Positions 1 to 11,128 of a stretch of 64,000 nucleotides of DNA are shown piece after piece. The translations under genes were made by a program, and so were the position numbers. The stretch spans positions 1 to 64,000 of the forward strand of contig CANFLX010000009.1 in NCBI GenBank assembly GCA_947447985.1. The letters run 5' to 3'. The stretch comes from Comamonadaceae bacterium. GTDB taxonomy: Bacteria; Pseudomonadota; Gammaproteobacteria; Burkholderiales; Burkholderiaceae_C. Under the pieces are notes generated by a model. That model made no database searches. It worked only from the letters and a program-made list of their open reading frames with translations, and was not told the origin of the DNA. Position 1 is the first letter of the stretch; each line of letters opens with the position of its first letter.

Positions 1-63
1 GCCAATGACCTTGATCAAGGTGCCTTGGTTGAACGATTCGTCTTCAATTAGTTCGATGGACAT
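1..63 (-). CDS. ftsZ: Cell division protein FtsZ, first 21 codons only (runs off the window)
   Basis: Only the start of the gene is present. The minus strand reads MSIELIEDES followed by a QGTLIKVIG segment, the usual FtsZ N-terminus just before the glycine-rich GTP-binding part. FtsZ is the tubulin-like GTPase that forms the cytokinetic ring. An AGGAG ribosome binding site lies at 70-74, six bases before the ATG. The gene follows ftsA after about 150 bases, the normal end of a dcw cluster. That spacer (64-215) holds no gene and is relatively AT-rich; it could carry an ftsZ promoter, but I see no convincing -35/-10 pair. The identity is strong from position plus the short match. Confidence 0.9.
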   Translation of the reverse strand, partial: MSIELIEDESFNQGTLIKVIG

Positions 64-215
64 GCGGAGCTCCTAATGGTTTTGCAAACGGAAAATGAAA
101 AAAGCGGTATCAAAAAAGTGGAACTTCGCTCAGGCGGCCCGGCACGCGGCAGCCATCGCAATTCTGCCCTGCGCGAGACCGATTTTTGCGTATCAAACGG
201 TATAAATTGATGCAT

Positions 216-1445
216 TTAAAAGTTCCCTGCGAAGAAGTCTCGGATCTGGCTAAAAGCACTCTTGACCGAGCCGCTTTTTTGCGCCACTTTGATGCCCCGC
301 ATGCGTGCGATGCGGGCCTCTTCCAAAAAGCCCATAACCACCGCCGCGCGGGGCTGGGCCACCATGTCCGCCAGTGCGTTGGAATACAGCGGAATACCGC
401 GGCGGACCGGCTTGAGGAAGATGTCCTCGCCCAGCTCCACCATGCCCGGCATGACCGAGCTGCCGCCCGTGAGCACGATGCCCGAGGACAGCACTTCTTC
501 AAAGCCCGACTCGCGCATGACCTGGTTCACCAGGGTAAAGATTTCTTCAATGCGCGGCTCGATCACACCGGCCAGCGCCTGGCGGCTGAGCATGCGCGGG
601 CTGCGGTCACCCAGCCCAGGCACTTCGACCTGCACATCGGGGTCCACCAGCACCTGCTTGGCGTGCCCGCTTTCGACCTTGATTTCTTCGGCGTCTTTGG
701 TCGGGGTGCGCAGCGCCATGGCAATGTCGCTGGTGATCAGGTCGCCTGCGATCGGGATGACGGCGGTGTGGCGGATGGCGCCATTGGTAAAGATGGCGAT
801 GTCGGTGGTGCCTGCGCCAATGTCGACCAGCGCCACGCCGAGTTCGCGCTCATCTTCGGTCAGCACCGACAGGCTGGACGCCAGTGGGTTGAGCATGAGC
901 TGTTCGACTTCCAGGCCGCAGCGGCGCACGCACTTGATGATGTTCTCGGCCGCACTTTGCGCACCGGTCACGATGTGCACCTTGGCTTCCAGGCGCATGC
1001 CGCTCATGCCGATGGGTTCTTTGACGTCCTGACCGTCGATGATGAACTCTTGGGGCTCGACCAAGAGCAGGCGCTGGTCGCTGGATATATGAATGGCCTT
1101 GGCAGTTTCCACCACGCGGGTCACATCGGCCTGGGTCACTTCGCGGTCTTTAATGGCCACCATGCCGCTGGAGTTGATGCCACGGATGTGGCTGCCCGTG
1201 ATGCCGGTGTAGACGCGGGTGATTTTGCAGTCCGCCATCAGTTCGGCTTCTTTGAGCGCTTGCTGAATGCTGTGCACGGTGGCGTCAATATTGACCACCA
1301 CGCCACGCTTGAGGCCATTGCTGGGTGCGGAGCCAAAGCCGGCCAAACGCAGGGTGCCGCCGGGCAGTACTTCGGCCACCACCGCCATCACTTTGGCGGT
1401 TCCGATGTCGAGTCCGACGACCAAGTCTTTGTATTCACGGGCCAT
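216..1445 (-). CDS. ftsA: Cell division protein FtsA
   Basis: FtsA is the actin-like ATPase that tethers FtsZ to the inner membrane and recruits later divisome proteins. The 409-residue length is normal. The phosphate-1 motif GLDIGTAK sits at residues 11-18, the actin-type phosphate-2 segment DIGAGTTD is in the middle, and an adenosine-type LTGGSS segment lies near residue 330. The C-terminus (QIRDFFAGNF) looks like the amphipathic membrane-targeting helix of the family. It lies 24 bases after ftsQ and upstream of ftsZ, so it is probably cotranscribed with both. Confidence 0.97.
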   Translation of the reverse strand: MAREYKDLVVGLDIGTAKVMAVVAEVLPGGTLRLAGFGSAPSNGLKRGVVVNIDATVHSIQQALKEAELMADCKITRVYTGITGSHIRGINSSGMVAIKDREVTQADVTRVVETAKAIHISSDQRLLLVEPQEFIIDGQDVKEPIGMSGMRLEAKVHIVTGAQSAAENIIKCVRRCGLEVEQLMLNPLASSLSVLTEDERELGVALVDIGAGTTDIAIFTNGAIRHTAVIPIAGDLITSDIAMALRTPTKDAEEIKVESGHAKQVLVDPDVQVEVPGLGDRSPRMLSRQALAGVIEPRIEEIFTLVNQVMRESGFEEVLSSGIVLTGGSSVMPGMVELGEDIFLKPVRRGIPLYSNALADMVAQPRAAVVMGFLEEARIARMRGIKVAQKSGSVKSAFSQIRDFFAGNF

Positions 1446-1469
1446 AGTTTCGTACCTGTCTATAAGTCT

Positions 1470-2255
1470 TCAAGGGGTGGGTGCCACGCCGGCAAAGGTG
1501 CCGAGGCCGCGCAAGCGAATGGCGTAACCGTTTTTGTAGCGAAGGTCGGCAGACTCCAGCGCCCCTGCAGGGCGTTGGTAGCGTGCCAACACGCGCGTGA
1601 GTGTTTTTAAGAACTGACTGACATCGGCTTGGATTTGTTCCAAATCACCGCGTCCGGCTTCTATCGTGGCGCCACCCGTCAAGCCGATACGCCAGCTGCC
1701 CTGGCTGGTCAGGTCCAGGTTCTCCAGCGTCAAATCCATGGCCGCAAACTGGGGCGCCAGTGCGCGGTAGGTGGCCAGCACGGTGGCGCTTTGCGCCAGT
1801 GGGCCGTTGAGGTGGGGCAGGTCGTCCACTTCGACTTCACCCACATTGGCGTCAAACACTTCGCCAAAGGTGTTGAGCAAGCGTGGCTCGTTGGCGTCGC
1901 CCCAGAAGGCGGCCACTTGGTGCTCTTGCAGTTGCACGCGCAGCTTGTTGGGAAACTCACGGTGCACGACCGCATGGCGCACCCAGGGCATGGTTTCCAG
2001 CACGGTGCGGGTGTGGACCAAATCGACGCTGAAAAACGAGCCTGTGACACGCGATACGACATGGGCCCGCACGGTGGGCGCATTGGCATGGGTCACGTCG
2101 CCCAGCACCGTGATGCTGTGGAGTGCAAAGACCGAACGGTTGGACAGCCAGCGGGTGGCGGCCACCAGCACAGAGCCGATGAAGATGGCAAACAGCACCA
2201 TGGCCAAGCCATTCATGACGCGAACGTCCATGCCAGAGTTCTCAGCGCGGTTCAT
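1470..2255 (-). CDS. ftsQ: Cell division protein FtsQ
   Basis: FtsQ is the bitopic divisome protein that links early and late division proteins. The chosen start ATG (2253-2255) overlaps the ddl stop as ATGA and gives 261 residues. A longer reading from 2315 would run into ddl and adds no recognisable sequence. A single membrane segment lies at about residues 14-36, followed by a POTRA-like domain (about 43-112, starting [10 protein letters not shown]) and the FtsQ periplasmic domain. The order ddl-ftsQ-ftsA-ftsZ is the classical one. Confidence 0.95.
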   Translation of the reverse strand: MNRAENSGMDVRVMNGLAMVLFAIFIGSVLVAATRWLSNRSVFALHSITVLGDVTHANAPTVRAHVVSRVTGSFFSVDLVHTRTVLETMPWVRHAVVHREFPNKLRVQLQEHQVAAFWGDANEPRLLNTFGEVFDANVGEVEVDDLPHLNGPLAQSATVLATYRALAPQFAAMDLTLENLDLTSQGSWRIGLTGGATIEAGRGDLEQIQADVSQFLKTLTRVLARYQRPAGALESADLRYKNGYAIRLRGLGTFAGVAPTP

Positions 2256-3223
2256 GGCGCGCTCCTTGCGCGGGGTACGCTGTCCAGCGCCGCCAGCGAC
2301 AAAATCTGCAGGCACAGATCTTCGTAGCTGGTGCCCGCCGCACGCGCCGACATGGGTACCAGGGAGTGGCCGGTCATGCCAGGCGAGGTATTGATTTCCA
2401 GCAGATAGGGCTTGCGCGTCTTGCCGTCGATCATCACATCAATACGCCCCCAGCCGCGGCATCCCAGCACGCGGTAGGCCTTGAGCACCAGCGCCTGAAT
2501 GGCTTCTTCTTCGCCAGTCGGGAGGCCCGAAGGCACCAGGTAGTGGGTGTCGTCGGTGAAGTACTTGTGCTGGTAGTCGTAATTGCCCTCAGGCGCCACG
2601 ATACGTATCACCGGCAAGGCGCGCGCATGGGCACCATCGCCAATCACAGGGCAGGTTACTTCGTCACCCTCAATGCACTCCTCGCACAAAATGTCGGCAT
2701 CCAGATGGCCTGCCAAATCTACCGCCCCGGTCATGCCGGAATAGCCCATGACCTTGGTCAGGCCCAGCGACGAGCCTTCGCGCGCGGGTTTGACGATGAG
2801 CGGCAGGCCCAGGGCGTCGGGAATCTCAATCACCTCTCGGCGTTCAAAGTTTCCTTGGTGCAGCACCTTGTACTGCGGCGTAGGGATGCCTTCTGCGATC
2901 CACACGCGCTTGGTCATGACTTTGTCGATGGCAATGCTGGAGGCCATGACGCCTGAGCCGGTGTAGGGAATGCCCAGCAATTCGAGCGCGCCCTGCACCG
3001 TGCCGTCTTCGCCGAAGCGGCCGTGCAATGCGATAAAGCAGCGCGCAAAGCCTTCGGCTTTGAGCTCGGAGAGATCGCGCTCGGCGGGGTCAAAGGCATG
3101 GGCGTCCACGCCCTTGGAGCGCAGCGCCTGCAGCACACCGTTGCCTGAGAGCAGCGAAATTTCGCGCTCCGCAGAGGCGCCCCCCATGAGCACGGCGACC
3201 TTGCCAAACTGTGCGGCGTTCAT
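2252..3223 (-). CDS. ddl: D-alanine--D-alanine ligase
   Basis: This ATP-grasp enzyme makes D-Ala-D-Ala for the peptidoglycan stem peptide in the cytoplasm. The family N-terminal motif [11 protein letters not shown] is at residues 14-24, and the metal/ATP-binding EINTSPGMT segment is near the C-terminus. Length 323 is typical of DdlB. The start at 3223 overlaps the murC stop as ATGA. The reading frame extends further upstream, but that part lies inside murC and is not family-like. It supplies the dipeptide used by MurF, encoded in the same cluster. Confidence 0.96.
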   Translation of the reverse strand: MNAAQFGKVAVLMGGASAEREISLLSGNGVLQALRSKGVDAHAFDPAERDLSELKAEGFARCFIALHGRFGEDGTVQGALELLGIPYTGSGVMASSIAIDKVMTKRVWIAEGIPTPQYKVLHQGNFERREVIEIPDALGLPLIVKPAREGSSLGLTKVMGYSGMTGAVDLAGHLDADILCEECIEGDEVTCPVIGDGAHARALPVIRIVAPEGNYDYQHKYFTDDTHYLVPSGLPTGEEEAIQALVLKAYRVLGCRGWGRIDVMIDGKTRKPYLLEINTSPGMTGHSLVPMSARAAGTSYEDLCLQILSLAALDSVPRARSAP

Positions 3224-4638
3224 GCCGTGCCTCCCTGGCGCTGTTGCAGCAGGTCGACCACCTTGGCGGGTACGGCGCTGATGGAGCCTGCACCCATGCA
3301 CAGCAGCACATCGCCGGGCCGGGCATTGGCCACTGCCGTGGCTGCCATGGCTTGGATGTCGTCGACAAACACCGGTTCGAGCTTGCCCGCGACACGCATG
3401 GCGCGCGCCAGCGCACGCCCGTCTGCGGCCACCAGCGGTGCTTCGCCTGCGGCATAGACCTCGGCCAGCAGCACCACGTCAGCCTGGCCCATGACCCGCA
3501 CAAAGTCTTCAAAGCAGTCGCGTGTACGGGTGTAGCGGTGCGGCTGAAAAGCCAGTACCAGACGACGGCCTGGAAACGCGCCACGCGCCGCAGCCAGCGT
3601 GGCGGCCATCTCTACCGGGTGGTGGCCGTAGTCGTCGACCACGGTGACCACGCCGCCTTGGGGCAGCGCATGGTCGCCATACCGCTGAAAGCGCCGGCCC
3701 ACACCCTTGAACTCCGCGAGCGCGGCCTGCACGGCCGCGTCGTCGATATTGAGCTCCACCGCCACCGCAATCGCTGACAAGGCATTGAGCACATTGTGGC
3801 GACCGGGCAGGTTGAGCACGATGTCCAGGTCGGGCAGCGTCACGCCATTGCGCCGCTGCACGGTGAAATGCATTTGACCGTCCACGGCGCGCACCTTGGT
3901 AGCGCGCACCTGGGCGCCTTCGTCAAAGCCGTAGCTGGTGATCGGGCAGGTGACCTGGTCCACGATGGCGCGCACGGCGGGGTCGTCGGTGCACAAAATC
4001 GCCGTGCCGTAAAAGGGCATGCGGTGCAAAAAGTCGACAAAGGCTTGCTGCAAACGGCCAAAGTCGTGGCCGTAAGTGTCCATGTGGTCGGCGTCGATAT
4101 TGGTCACCACCGCCATCACTGGCAAGAGGTTCAGGAACGAGGCATCGGACTCATCGGCTTCGACCACGATGTAGTTGCCCTTGCCCAGCCGCGCATTGGC
4201 ACCGGCACTGTTCAAGCGCCCGCCAATCACAAAGGTGGGGTCGAGCCCGGCTTGCGCCAGGACACTGGCCACCAGGCTGGTGGTGGTAGTTTTGCCGTGG
4301 GTGCCGGCGATGGCAATGCCTTGCTTGAGACGCATCAGCTCGGCCAGCATCAGCGCACGCGGCACGACCGGAATACGCAACTCGCGGGCGCGCATCACTT
4401 CGGGGTTGCTGGCTTGGACGGCGGTGGAGGTGACCACCGCATCGGCGCGTGCCACATGCGCGGCGTCATGGCCCACATGGGTGTGAATGCCCAGCGACGC
4501 CAAACGGCGCAAGGTCGCGCTGTCTGACAGATCAGAGCCCGAAATGGTGTAGCCCAGGTTGTGCAGGATTTCGGCGATGCCGGACATGCCGGAGCCGCCC
4601 ACACCGACGAAGTGAATGTGTTGGATGGCGTGTTTCAT
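3220..4638 (-). CDS. murC: UDP-N-acetylmuramate--L-alanine ligase
   Basis: MurC adds L-alanine to UDP-MurNAc, the first amino acid of the stem peptide. The nucleotide-binding [10 protein letters not shown] is at residues 11-20 and the Mur-ligase P-loop GTHGKTTT at 112-119. The ATG at 4636-4638 overlaps the murG stop (ATGA) and gives 472 residues, normal for MurC. The frame stays open upstream to 4929, but that region is murG in another frame and unlike MurC. It is translationally coupled with murG and ddl. Confidence 0.97.
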   Translation of the reverse strand: MKHAIQHIHFVGVGGSGMSGIAEILHNLGYTISGSDLSDSATLRRLASLGIHTHVGHDAAHVARADAVVTSTAVQASNPEVMRARELRIPVVPRALMLAELMRLKQGIAIAGTHGKTTTTSLVASVLAQAGLDPTFVIGGRLNSAGANARLGKGNYIVVEADESDASFLNLLPVMAVVTNIDADHMDTYGHDFGRLQQAFVDFLHRMPFYGTAILCTDDPAVRAIVDQVTCPITSYGFDEGAQVRATKVRAVDGQMHFTVQRRNGVTLPDLDIVLNLPGRHNVLNALSAIAVAVELNIDDAAVQAALAEFKGVGRRFQRYGDHALPQGGVVTVVDDYGHHPVEMAATLAAARGAFPGRRLVLAFQPHRYTRTRDCFEDFVRVMGQADVVLLAEVYAAGEAPLVAADGRALARAMRVAGKLEPVFVDDIQAMAATAVANARPGDVLLCMGAGSISAVPAKVVDLLQQRQGGTA

Positions 4639-5717
4639 GGCGCCAATTCCTCGCAGGCCGCAACCAGGGCCTGGGTGGCCTGGGTGTTTTGCAATGCCTT
4701 GGCGGCATGGGCATGTTGCAGCAGTTCGGCGCGGTCGCAATGCTGCAACCAGTCGGCCAAAAATTCCGGCGTGAGCGTGGCTTGTGGCACCAGCCAGCCC
4801 GCGCCCTGGTCCACCAGAAAGCGGGCGTTGTGGGTTTGGTGGTCGTCCACCGCCGACGGGAAGGGCACAAACAGCGCCGCAGCGCCCACCGCAGCAATCT
4901 CGGTGACCGTGCTGGCACCTGCTCGGCACAAGACCAGATCGGCCTGTGCGTAGGCTCGCGCTGTGTTGTCGATAAAAGGCGTCAGATCGGCAGCCACACC
5001 GGCTGCGGCGTAGTTGGCGCGCAATTCGTCCATTTGCTTTTCGCCGCTCTGGTGCAGCACAACCGGGCGTTGGGCTTGCGGTATCAGCGCCAGCGCCTGA
5101 GGCACTACAGAGTTGAGCGCGCGTGCACCCAAACTGCCGCCCACCACCAGCAAGTGCAGAGGCCCGCTGCGCTCTGCAAAGCGCTGCTCGGGCGGTGCCT
5201 GGTTCAAAAATTCTTCGCGCAAGGGGTTGCCCACATGCTGCGCACCGGGCAATGCGTTGGGGAATGCGCTGAACACGCGCTGCGCCATGCGCGCCAGCAC
5301 ACGGTTGGCCGCACCGGCCACAGAATTTTGCTCGTGCAGCACCAGAGGAATGCGCCGCAATGCGGCCATCACGCCCGCAGGCAGGCTGATGTAGCCACCA
5401 AAGCCCAGCACCACATCGGGGCGTACCCGCTGCAGCACCTGGCGGCTTTGCAGCAGTGCGCGCAGCAGACGCAAAGGCAGGCCCAGCAAAGTCTTGACGC
5501 CCTTGCCGCGCACGCCGGAAAAAGCGATGGTCTCCATCACAAAGCCGCGCGCCGGCACCAGACGGCTTTCCATGCTGTCCGGGGCACCCAGCCAGTGCAC
5601 CCGCCAGCCGCGTTCGCGCAGCGCTTGGGCGACCGCCAGCCCCGGGAAAATATGGCCGCCCGTGCCACCGGCCATGACCAGCGCAGTGCGGGGTGCGGTG
5701 CGTGCGGGCGCGGTCAT
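4635..5717 (-). CDS. murG: UDP-N-acetylglucosamine--undecaprenyl-PP-MurNAc-pentapeptide GlcNAc transferase
   Basis: MurG is the peripheral inner-membrane glycosyltransferase (GT28) that converts lipid I to lipid II. The glycine-rich GGTGGH is at residues 17-22, followed by FPGLAVA. The second Rossmann domain carries the [13 protein letters not shown] sugar-nucleotide segment and the HQSGE segment. Length is 360 residues. The start overlaps the ftsW stop by ATGA, so coupling of flippase/polymerase and MurG production is likely. Confidence 0.97.
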   Translation of the reverse strand: MTAPARTAPRTALVMAGGTGGHIFPGLAVAQALRERGWRVHWLGAPDSMESRLVPARGFVMETIAFSGVRGKGVKTLLGLPLRLLRALLQSRQVLQRVRPDVVLGFGGYISLPAGVMAALRRIPLVLHEQNSVAGAANRVLARMAQRVFSAFPNALPGAQHVGNPLREEFLNQAPPEQRFAERSGPLHLLVVGGSLGARALNSVVPQALALIPQAQRPVVLHQSGEKQMDELRANYAAAGVAADLTPFIDNTARAYAQADLVLCRAGASTVTEIAAVGAAALFVPFPSAVDDHQTHNARFLVDQGAGWLVPQATLTPEFLADWLQHCDRAELLQHAHAAKALQNTQATQALVAACEELAP

Positions 5718-6967
5718 GCGCGGCCTCCCTGCATCAGCTGGCGGTTCTCATAATCCACCCGCAGGACCACGGCCAGCGCAATCAGGTTGATCAGAATCGC
5801 CGAGCCGCCGTAGCTCATCAGCGGCAAAGTCAGGCCCTTGGTGGGCAGAGCACCCAGGTTCACCCCCATGTTGATGAAGGACTGAAAGCCCATCCAAATG
5901 CCTACGCCTTGGGCCACCAGGCCGGCAAACACGCGGTCCAGGGCGACGGCCTGTCGACCGATGTGGATGATGCGGCGGGTGAGCCACAAAAACAGACCGA
6001 GCAAGACGACCACGCCCACCAAGCCAAACTCCTCACCAATCACGGCCAACAAAAAGTCGGTGTGGGCTTCAGGCAGCCAGTGCAGCTTTTCCACGCTACC
6101 GCCCAGGCCTACGCCAAAAACCTCGCCTCGGCCAATGGCAATCAAGGAATGCGTGAGCTGGTAGCCCTTGCCCAAGGCGTTGTTTCCGGTCCACGGGTCC
6201 AGGTAGGCAAAGATACGGGCACGGCGGTAGTCGTTAAAAGCAATCATCAGGGCGAAGGCTCCCAACAGCACGCCAGAGATCAAGAAAAACATCCGTGCGT
6301 TGACGCCGCCCAAAAACAAAATACCCATGGCGATTACGGCGATCACCATGAACGCGCCCATATCGGGCTCCGCCAGCAACAAACTGCCCATGGTGCCGAC
6401 GGCGGCAGCCATGGGCCATACGGCCTTGATAAATTTTTCTTTGAGTTCAATCTTGCGCACCATGTAGCCCGCCGCATACAGCACGGCCGAAAACTTGGCG
6501 AGCTCGGATGGTTGGAAATTGGTCACACCCAGGGAGATCCAACGCTTGGCACCATTCACACTTTTTCCAATAAAGGGCAACAGCACCGCCAGCAACAGCA
6601 CCAGGCAAAGAATGAACAGCTTGGGCGCAATGCGCTCCCAGGTTTCCAATGGCACTTGAAAGGCAAGGGCTGCCGCAAGTACCGCTGCGGCGATGGATGC
6701 CAGATGGCGCACCAAAAAATAGTTGTGCGTGTAGTTGATAAAACGAGGGTTGTCGGGCATCGCAATGGTGGCCGAATACACCATGATGGTGCCCCACACC
6801 ACCAGCGCCATCACCACGGCAACCAAGGCGTTATCAAAGGCGCTGACCCGCCCTGCGCTGGCACCCATGCTGTAGCTGGCGCGCCGGCCCAAGCGCACAG
6901 GCAGTTCGTCCGAATCGGTGGCAGCGGGTTTGAACCAACGGCCCAACATCGTTTGTGCGGCGCTCAT
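5714..6967 (-). CDS. ftsW: Peptidoglycan glycosyltransferase FtsW (SEDS family)
   Basis: FtsW is the SEDS-family septal peptidoglycan polymerase that works with FtsI. The protein has 417 residues and many hydrophobic helices. The SEDS signature region reads [14 protein letters not shown], followed by [20 protein letters not shown], with the later [21 protein letters not shown] loop typical of the family. A cytoplasmic N-terminus of about 50 residues precedes the first membrane helix. It lies between murD and murG with four-base overlaps on each side. Confidence 0.96.
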   Translation of the reverse strand: MSAAQTMLGRWFKPAATDSDELPVRLGRRASYSMGASAGRVSAFDNALVAVVMALVVWGTIMVYSATIAMPDNPRFINYTHNYFLVRHLASIAAAVLAAALAFQVPLETWERIAPKLFILCLVLLLAVLLPFIGKSVNGAKRWISLGVTNFQPSELAKFSAVLYAAGYMVRKIELKEKFIKAVWPMAAAVGTMGSLLLAEPDMGAFMVIAVIAMGILFLGGVNARMFFLISGVLLGAFALMIAFNDYRRARIFAYLDPWTGNNALGKGYQLTHSLIAIGRGEVFGVGLGGSVEKLHWLPEAHTDFLLAVIGEEFGLVGVVVLLGLFLWLTRRIIHIGRQAVALDRVFAGLVAQGVGIWMGFQSFINMGVNLGALPTKGLTLPLMSYGGSAILINLIALAVVLRVDYENRQLMQGGRA

Positions 6968-8493
6968 TCGGCCATCTCCAACTGCGAGCCTTGGGCGAGC
7001 GCCAGTTCGGCCACCGCGTCGCAGAACACGTGCGCGCGGTGCGCATAGTCGCGAAACATGTCAAAGCTGGCACAGGCCGGTGACATCAGTACCGCGTCCC
7101 CTGCGTGCGCTTGGGCATGGGCGGCGGCGACGGCGTGCTCCATGGAATCGGCGTCCAGCAGATCGACCGACGTGCCTTCGAGCGCCTGGCGAATCAGTGC
7201 GGCATCCCGCCCGATCAGCACTACCGCACGCACATACTTGCGCACCAGTTCAGCCAAGGGATGGAAATCCTGGCCCTTGCCTTCGCCGCCCAAAATCAAG
7301 ACCAGCTTGCGGTCTTCGCCCAGGCCTTGCAGTGCGGCCACGGTGGCGCCCACATTGGTGCCTTTGCTGTCGTCAAAAAATTCCACGCCGTTGATGCTGC
7401 CAATGGCTTGCACACGATGCGGCTCGCCCCGGTATTCACGCAGGCCAAACAGCATGGGGCCCAGTGCGCCACCTGCCGCGCTGGCCAAGGCGAGTGCGGC
7501 CTGTGCATTGCACGCGTTGTGGCGGCCCCGGATACGCAGGACCTCGGCCGGCAAGAGGCGTTGGATATGCAGCTCCACGGCCTCGGTACTGGCGCCCAAG
7601 CGCGCGGGCTTGAGGGTCTCGTCGGCTTCCATGGCCCGGACAATCCACACCATGCCACCGACCGACTCCAGGCCGTAGTCGCCCGGACGCTGAGGTGCAT
7701 CCACGCCAAAACACACATGGGCACGCTCCACCAGACGCTGCTTGGCCCGCACCGGTGCGGGCAGCATGGCCATCACGGCCGCGTCGTCTCGGTTGAGCAC
7801 CATCAGGCTGTGGGCGCCAAAAATACGGGCTTTGGACGCGGCGTAATGCGCCAGGTCGGGGTGCCAGTCTAGGTGGTCCTGGCTGATGTTGAGCACCGCG
7901 GCGGCGGTGGGTTCGAAGCCCTGGCCGTAATGCAGTTGAAAGCTCGACAGCTCCAGGACCCAGGCTTGCGGCAGTGCGCCATCGGCCAGCACCTGGCTCA
8001 GCGTGTCCAGCAGCGTGGGGCCGATGTTGCCGGCGACTGCCACGGTCTTGCCCGCAGCGCGCAGCAGCTCACCGGTGAGGGCTGTGACGGTGGTTTTGCC
8101 ATTGGTGCCGGTAATGGCCAGGATGCTGGGCTGGTATTGCTGGGTCTGTGCCAAACCCGCAAGGGCATGGGCAAACAAGCTGAGTTCGCCGCCCACCCAC
8201 AGGCCCTGCGCCGTTGCCGCATCCACCAATGCAGCCGTCTGCTGGGGGCTGAGTCCAGGGCTGATGAATACGGCACGGATGTCGCTGCCAGTGATCCACG
8301 AGGCGTCGAACGCGCCATGTGCCAGCGTGGCTGAGGGCACCGATGCAGCCAGTGCCGCTGCCTGGGGCGGCTGGGCGCGGTTGTCCAGCACCGTCACGCG
8401 CGCGCCCTGTGCGGCGCACCAGCGGGCCATGGCCAGTCCGGAGGCACCCAGCCCCAAAATCAGGACGTGTTGATCGTTCAGTGCTTGTTCCAT
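6964..8493 (-). CDS. murD: UDP-N-acetylmuramoylalanine--D-glutamate ligase
   Basis: MurD adds D-glutamate to UDP-MurNAc-L-Ala. Residues 11-19 hold the LILGLGASG nucleotide-binding loop and residues 129-135 the GTNGKTT P-loop. The ATG at 8491-8493 shares one base with the mraY stop (TGATG), giving 509 residues. This is somewhat longer than the E. coli enzyme (about 438) because of insertions in the central and C-terminal domains, for instance around the [14 protein letters not shown] segment. The catalytic blocks look intact. Confidence 0.96.
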   Translation of the reverse strand: MEQALNDQHVLILGLGASGLAMARWCAAQGARVTVLDNRAQPPQAAALAASVPSATLAHGAFDASWITGSDIRAVFISPGLSPQQTAALVDAATAQGLWVGGELSLFAHALAGLAQTQQYQPSILAITGTNGKTTVTALTGELLRAAGKTVAVAGNIGPTLLDTLSQVLADGALPQAWVLELSSFQLHYGQGFEPTAAAVLNISQDHLDWHPDLAHYAASKARIFGAHSLMVLNRDDAAVMAMLPAPVRAKQRLVERAHVCFGVDAPQRPGDYGLESVGGMVWIVRAMEADETLKPARLGASTEAVELHIQRLLPAEVLRIRGRHNACNAQAALALASAAGGALGPMLFGLREYRGEPHRVQAIGSINGVEFFDDSKGTNVGATVAALQGLGEDRKLVLILGGEGKGQDFHPLAELVRKYVRAVVLIGRDAALIRQALEGTSVDLLDADSMEHAVAAAHAQAHAGDAVLMSPACASFDMFRDYAHRAHVFCDAVAELALAQGSQLEMAE

Positions 8494-9671
8494 CAGCGCA
8501 GCTTCAAGGTAGACAGGCCGACCAGGCACAGCAACATGGTGATGATCCAGAAGCGCACGACCACCTGCGTTTCTTTCCAACCCAGTTTTTCAAAATGGTG
8601 GTGCAAGGGCGCCATCTTCAAAAGGCGGCGGCCCTCGCCAAAACGCTTGCGGGTGTACTTGAAGTACATCACCTGCGCCATCACCGAGAGTGCTTCCACC
8701 ACAAACACGCCACCCATGATGGCCAGCACCACTTCCTGGCGGACGATGATGGCCACGGTGCCCAGCGCAGCGCCTAGCGCCAGCGCGCCCACGTCGCCCA
8801 TGAACACCTGGGCGGGGTGGGTGTTGAACCACAAAAACGCTAAGCCCGCACCCGCCATGGCGGCACAGAACACCAGCAATTCACCTGCGCCCGCGATGTG
8901 GGGCAGGAACAGGTATTTGGCATACACCGTGCTACCAGTCACGTAGGCAAAAACGCCCAGCGCTGAGCCCACCATCACCACGGGCATGATGGCCAGTCCA
9001 TCCAATCCATCGGTGAGGTTGACCGCATTGCTAGAGCCCACGATGACCAGGTAGGTCAGCACCACAAAACCCAACACCCCCAGTGGATAGCTGATTTCTT
9101 TGAAGAAGGGCAGCAGCAAACCGGCTTTGGGCGGCAGGCTGACGTCAAAACCCGAGCGCACCCAGTTGTAGAACAGCTCCAGCACGCGCGCATTGGAGTT
9201 TTCGGAAATGCTGAATACCAGGTACAGCGCTGCCAATACGCCGATCAGTGACTGCCAGAAATATTTCTCGCGCGAGCGCATGCCTTCCGGGTCTTTGTTC
9301 ACCACTTTGCGCCAGTCGTCCACCCAGCCGATGGCGCCAAAGCCCAGGGTGACGATGAGCACAATCCAGACAAAGCGGTTGCTCACATCGGACCACAGCA
9401 GCGTGGCGCTGGTGATGGACAACAGAATCAATACACCGCCCATGGTGGGCGTGCCGCTTTTGGCCAGGTGGCTTTCCATGCCGTAGCCGCGAATCGGTTG
9501 GCCGATCTTGAGCGCGCGCAGGCGCCGGATCACGCCGGGCCCTGCGATGAGTCCGATCAAAAGCGCCGTCAACGCAGCCATGACGGCGCGGAAGGTCAGG
9601 TACTGAAACACGCGCAAAAAGCCCCACTCGGGGTTCTGGGCTTGCAGCCATTGGGCCAGGCTTAGCAGCAT
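8493..9671 (-). CDS. mraY: Phospho-N-acetylmuramoyl-pentapeptide transferase
   Basis: MraY transfers phospho-MurNAc-pentapeptide to undecaprenyl phosphate to make lipid I in the inner membrane. The polytopic protein of 392 residues contains the family motifs [10 protein letters not shown] (nucleotide/Mg site), [11 protein letters not shown], and MAPLHHHFE near the C-terminus. Its start codon lies inside the last ten bases of murF. It is the target of several nucleoside antibiotics; nothing in the motifs seen here suggests an altered site. Confidence 0.97.
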   Translation of the reverse strand: MLLSLAQWLQAQNPEWGFLRVFQYLTFRAVMAALTALLIGLIAGPGVIRRLRALKIGQPIRGYGMESHLAKSGTPTMGGVLILLSITSATLLWSDVSNRFVWIVLIVTLGFGAIGWVDDWRKVVNKDPEGMRSREKYFWQSLIGVLAALYLVFSISENSNARVLELFYNWVRSGFDVSLPPKAGLLLPFFKEISYPLGVLGFVVLTYLVIVGSSNAVNLTDGLDGLAIMPVVMVGSALGVFAYVTGSTVYAKYLFLPHIAGAGELLVFCAAMAGAGLAFLWFNTHPAQVFMGDVGALALGAALGTVAIIVRQEVVLAIMGGVFVVEALSVMAQVMYFKYTRKRFGEGRRLLKMAPLHHHFEKLGWKETQVVVRFWIITMLLCLVGLSTLKLR

Positions 9672-11128
9672 GCGGACTCTCCTTGCTGGCTGGCGATCGT
9701 TTGAATCGCGGCCACTGCCCGTTCCATTTTCATGAAGCGCGAGCCTTTGACCAGCACGCTGCTGGCCTTGTGCAAGACCGATTCCAGCGCAGCATTCAGC
9801 GCGTCCATGGAGTCAAAGTGCTGCGCCGCGCGCTGGGTGCCGCCAAAGGCCCGAACCGCCGACTGGCTGAGTTCGCCCACAGCCAGCAAATGTTCAATGC
9901 CTACGGACTTGGCATAAGTGCCGATTTCGGCGTGGAATTGCGGCCCCTGCGTACCCACCTCGCCCATGTCGCCCAGCACCAGCAGGCGCGGGCCCGGCAG
10001 GTCGCGCAGCACGTCGCAGGCGGCGCGCACCGAGTCTGGGTTGGCGTTGTAGGTGTCATCCACCACGGTCACGCTGCGGCCACCCATCGCGACCGCAAAT
10101 GCCCGGGATCGGCCGCGCACCGGCTCAAAGGATTGCAGGCCACGCTCCACTGCGGCAGCGGGTACGCCCGCGGCCAGCGCGCACGCCGCTGCGGCCCAGG
10201 AATTGCGCACGTTGTGCTGACCGGCAATGGCCAAGCGGTAGCGCAAAACCGCCGGTCCGCTGGACGTATGGGCTTGGGCCTGCACGTCCCAGCCACCGTC
10301 TGTCCAGGTGGCATTCAAGCCCACGACCGCGGGGCCGCTTGCGCTGGCGCCGAAGCCCAGTGTGGGTCGAGTGCCTGCCATCGTCTGCCAGACGCTGGTG
10401 TAGGCGTCGTCCAGGGGAAATACCGCACAGCCCGTGGGCGCCAAGGCCTGAAGCACGGCACCGTTTTCGGCGGCAACGGCGTCCACGGTGTGCATGAATT
10501 CGAGGTGCTCCCGCTGCGCGTTGTTCACCAAGGCGACGGTGGCTTGGGCCATGGCGGCCAGTTGCGCAATTTCACCAGGGTGGTTCATGCCCAGCTCCAC
10601 GACCGCGATGCGATGGTGTGCGCGCAAGCGCAGCAGCGTGAGGGGTACGCCGATGTCGTTGTTCAAATTGCCTTGGGTTGCCAGGCTGGCCTCGCCGGGG
10701 GCAAAGGCCCGCAGGATGGACGCAATCATTTGCGTCACCGTGGTCTTGCCGTTGCTGCCGGTGACCGCAATCAGTGGCAGGTCAAACTGGGCGCGCCATG
10801 CCCGTGCCAACTGGCCCAGTGCGGCTTTGGTGTCCTGCACTTCAATGCGGGGCAGGCCAGGCGGCAGGAGATCCGCGTCTAAACCACTGTGGCAAATGAC
10901 GGCCACCGCGCCTTTGGCTTGTGCCTCGTGCAGCAGCGTATTGGCGTCGAAGGTTTCGCCCTGCAAGGCCACAAACAGATCGCCGCTGGCAATGCTGCGG
11001 GTGTCGGTGTGCACCCGCGTGATCGCGGTGGACGCGTCACCTTGCACGGCCATGGGCACACTTGCGGCCTGAGCGCCGGCAGTGAGCCATTGGGCGACCT
11101 GTCCCAGCGTCATCAGTGCAGCGCTCAT
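9662..11128 (-). CDS. murF: UDP-N-acetylmuramoyl-tripeptide--D-alanyl-D-alanine ligase
   Basis: MurF joins the D-Ala-D-Ala dipeptide to the UDP-MurNAc-tripeptide, completing the cytoplasmic precursor. The P-loop GSNGKTT is at residues 124-130, and the conserved [10 protein letters not shown] and [10 protein letters not shown] segments follow. Length is 488 residues. The N-terminal domain ([14 protein letters not shown]) matches the Mur-ligase substrate domain. The start overlaps the murE stop as ATGA and the 3' end overlaps mraY by ten bases. Confidence 0.97.
   Translation of the reverse strand: MSAALMTLGQVAQWLTAGAQAASVPMAVQGDASTAITRVHTDTRSIASGDLFVALQGETFDANTLLHEAQAKGAVAVICHSGLDADLLPPGLPRIEVQDTKAALGQLARAWRAQFDLPLIAVTGSNGKTTVTQMIASILRAFAPGEASLATQGNLNNDIGVPLTLLRLRAHHRIAVVELGMNHPGEIAQLAAMAQATVALVNNAQREHLEFMHTVDAVAAENGAVLQALAPTGCAVFPLDDAYTSVWQTMAGTRPTLGFGASASGPAVVGLNATWTDGGWDVQAQAHTSSGPAVLRYRLAIAGQHNVRNSWAAAACALAAGVPAAAVERGLQSFEPVRGRSRAFAVAMGGRSVTVVDDTYNANPDSVRAACDVLRDLPGPRLLVLGDMGEVGTQGPQFHAEIGTYAKSVGIEHLLAVGELSQSAVRAFGGTQRAAQHFDSMDALNAALESVLHKASSVLVKGSRFMKMERAVAAIQTIASQQGESACC

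Noticed and set aside
186-1610. A 474-codon plus-strand frame opposite ftsA
   Set aside because: Low-complexity His/Ala/Gly-rich translation and complete overlap with a well-supported gene; a shadow frame.
3220-4929. MurC with a 97-residue N-terminal extension
   Set aside because: The extra part lies inside murG in another frame and is not MurC-like; the ATGA overlap at 4635-4638 marks the real start.
5693-7048. A 451-codon plus-strand frame opposite ftsW
   Set aside because: His/Gln-rich translation without domain resemblance, antisense to an intact ftsW.
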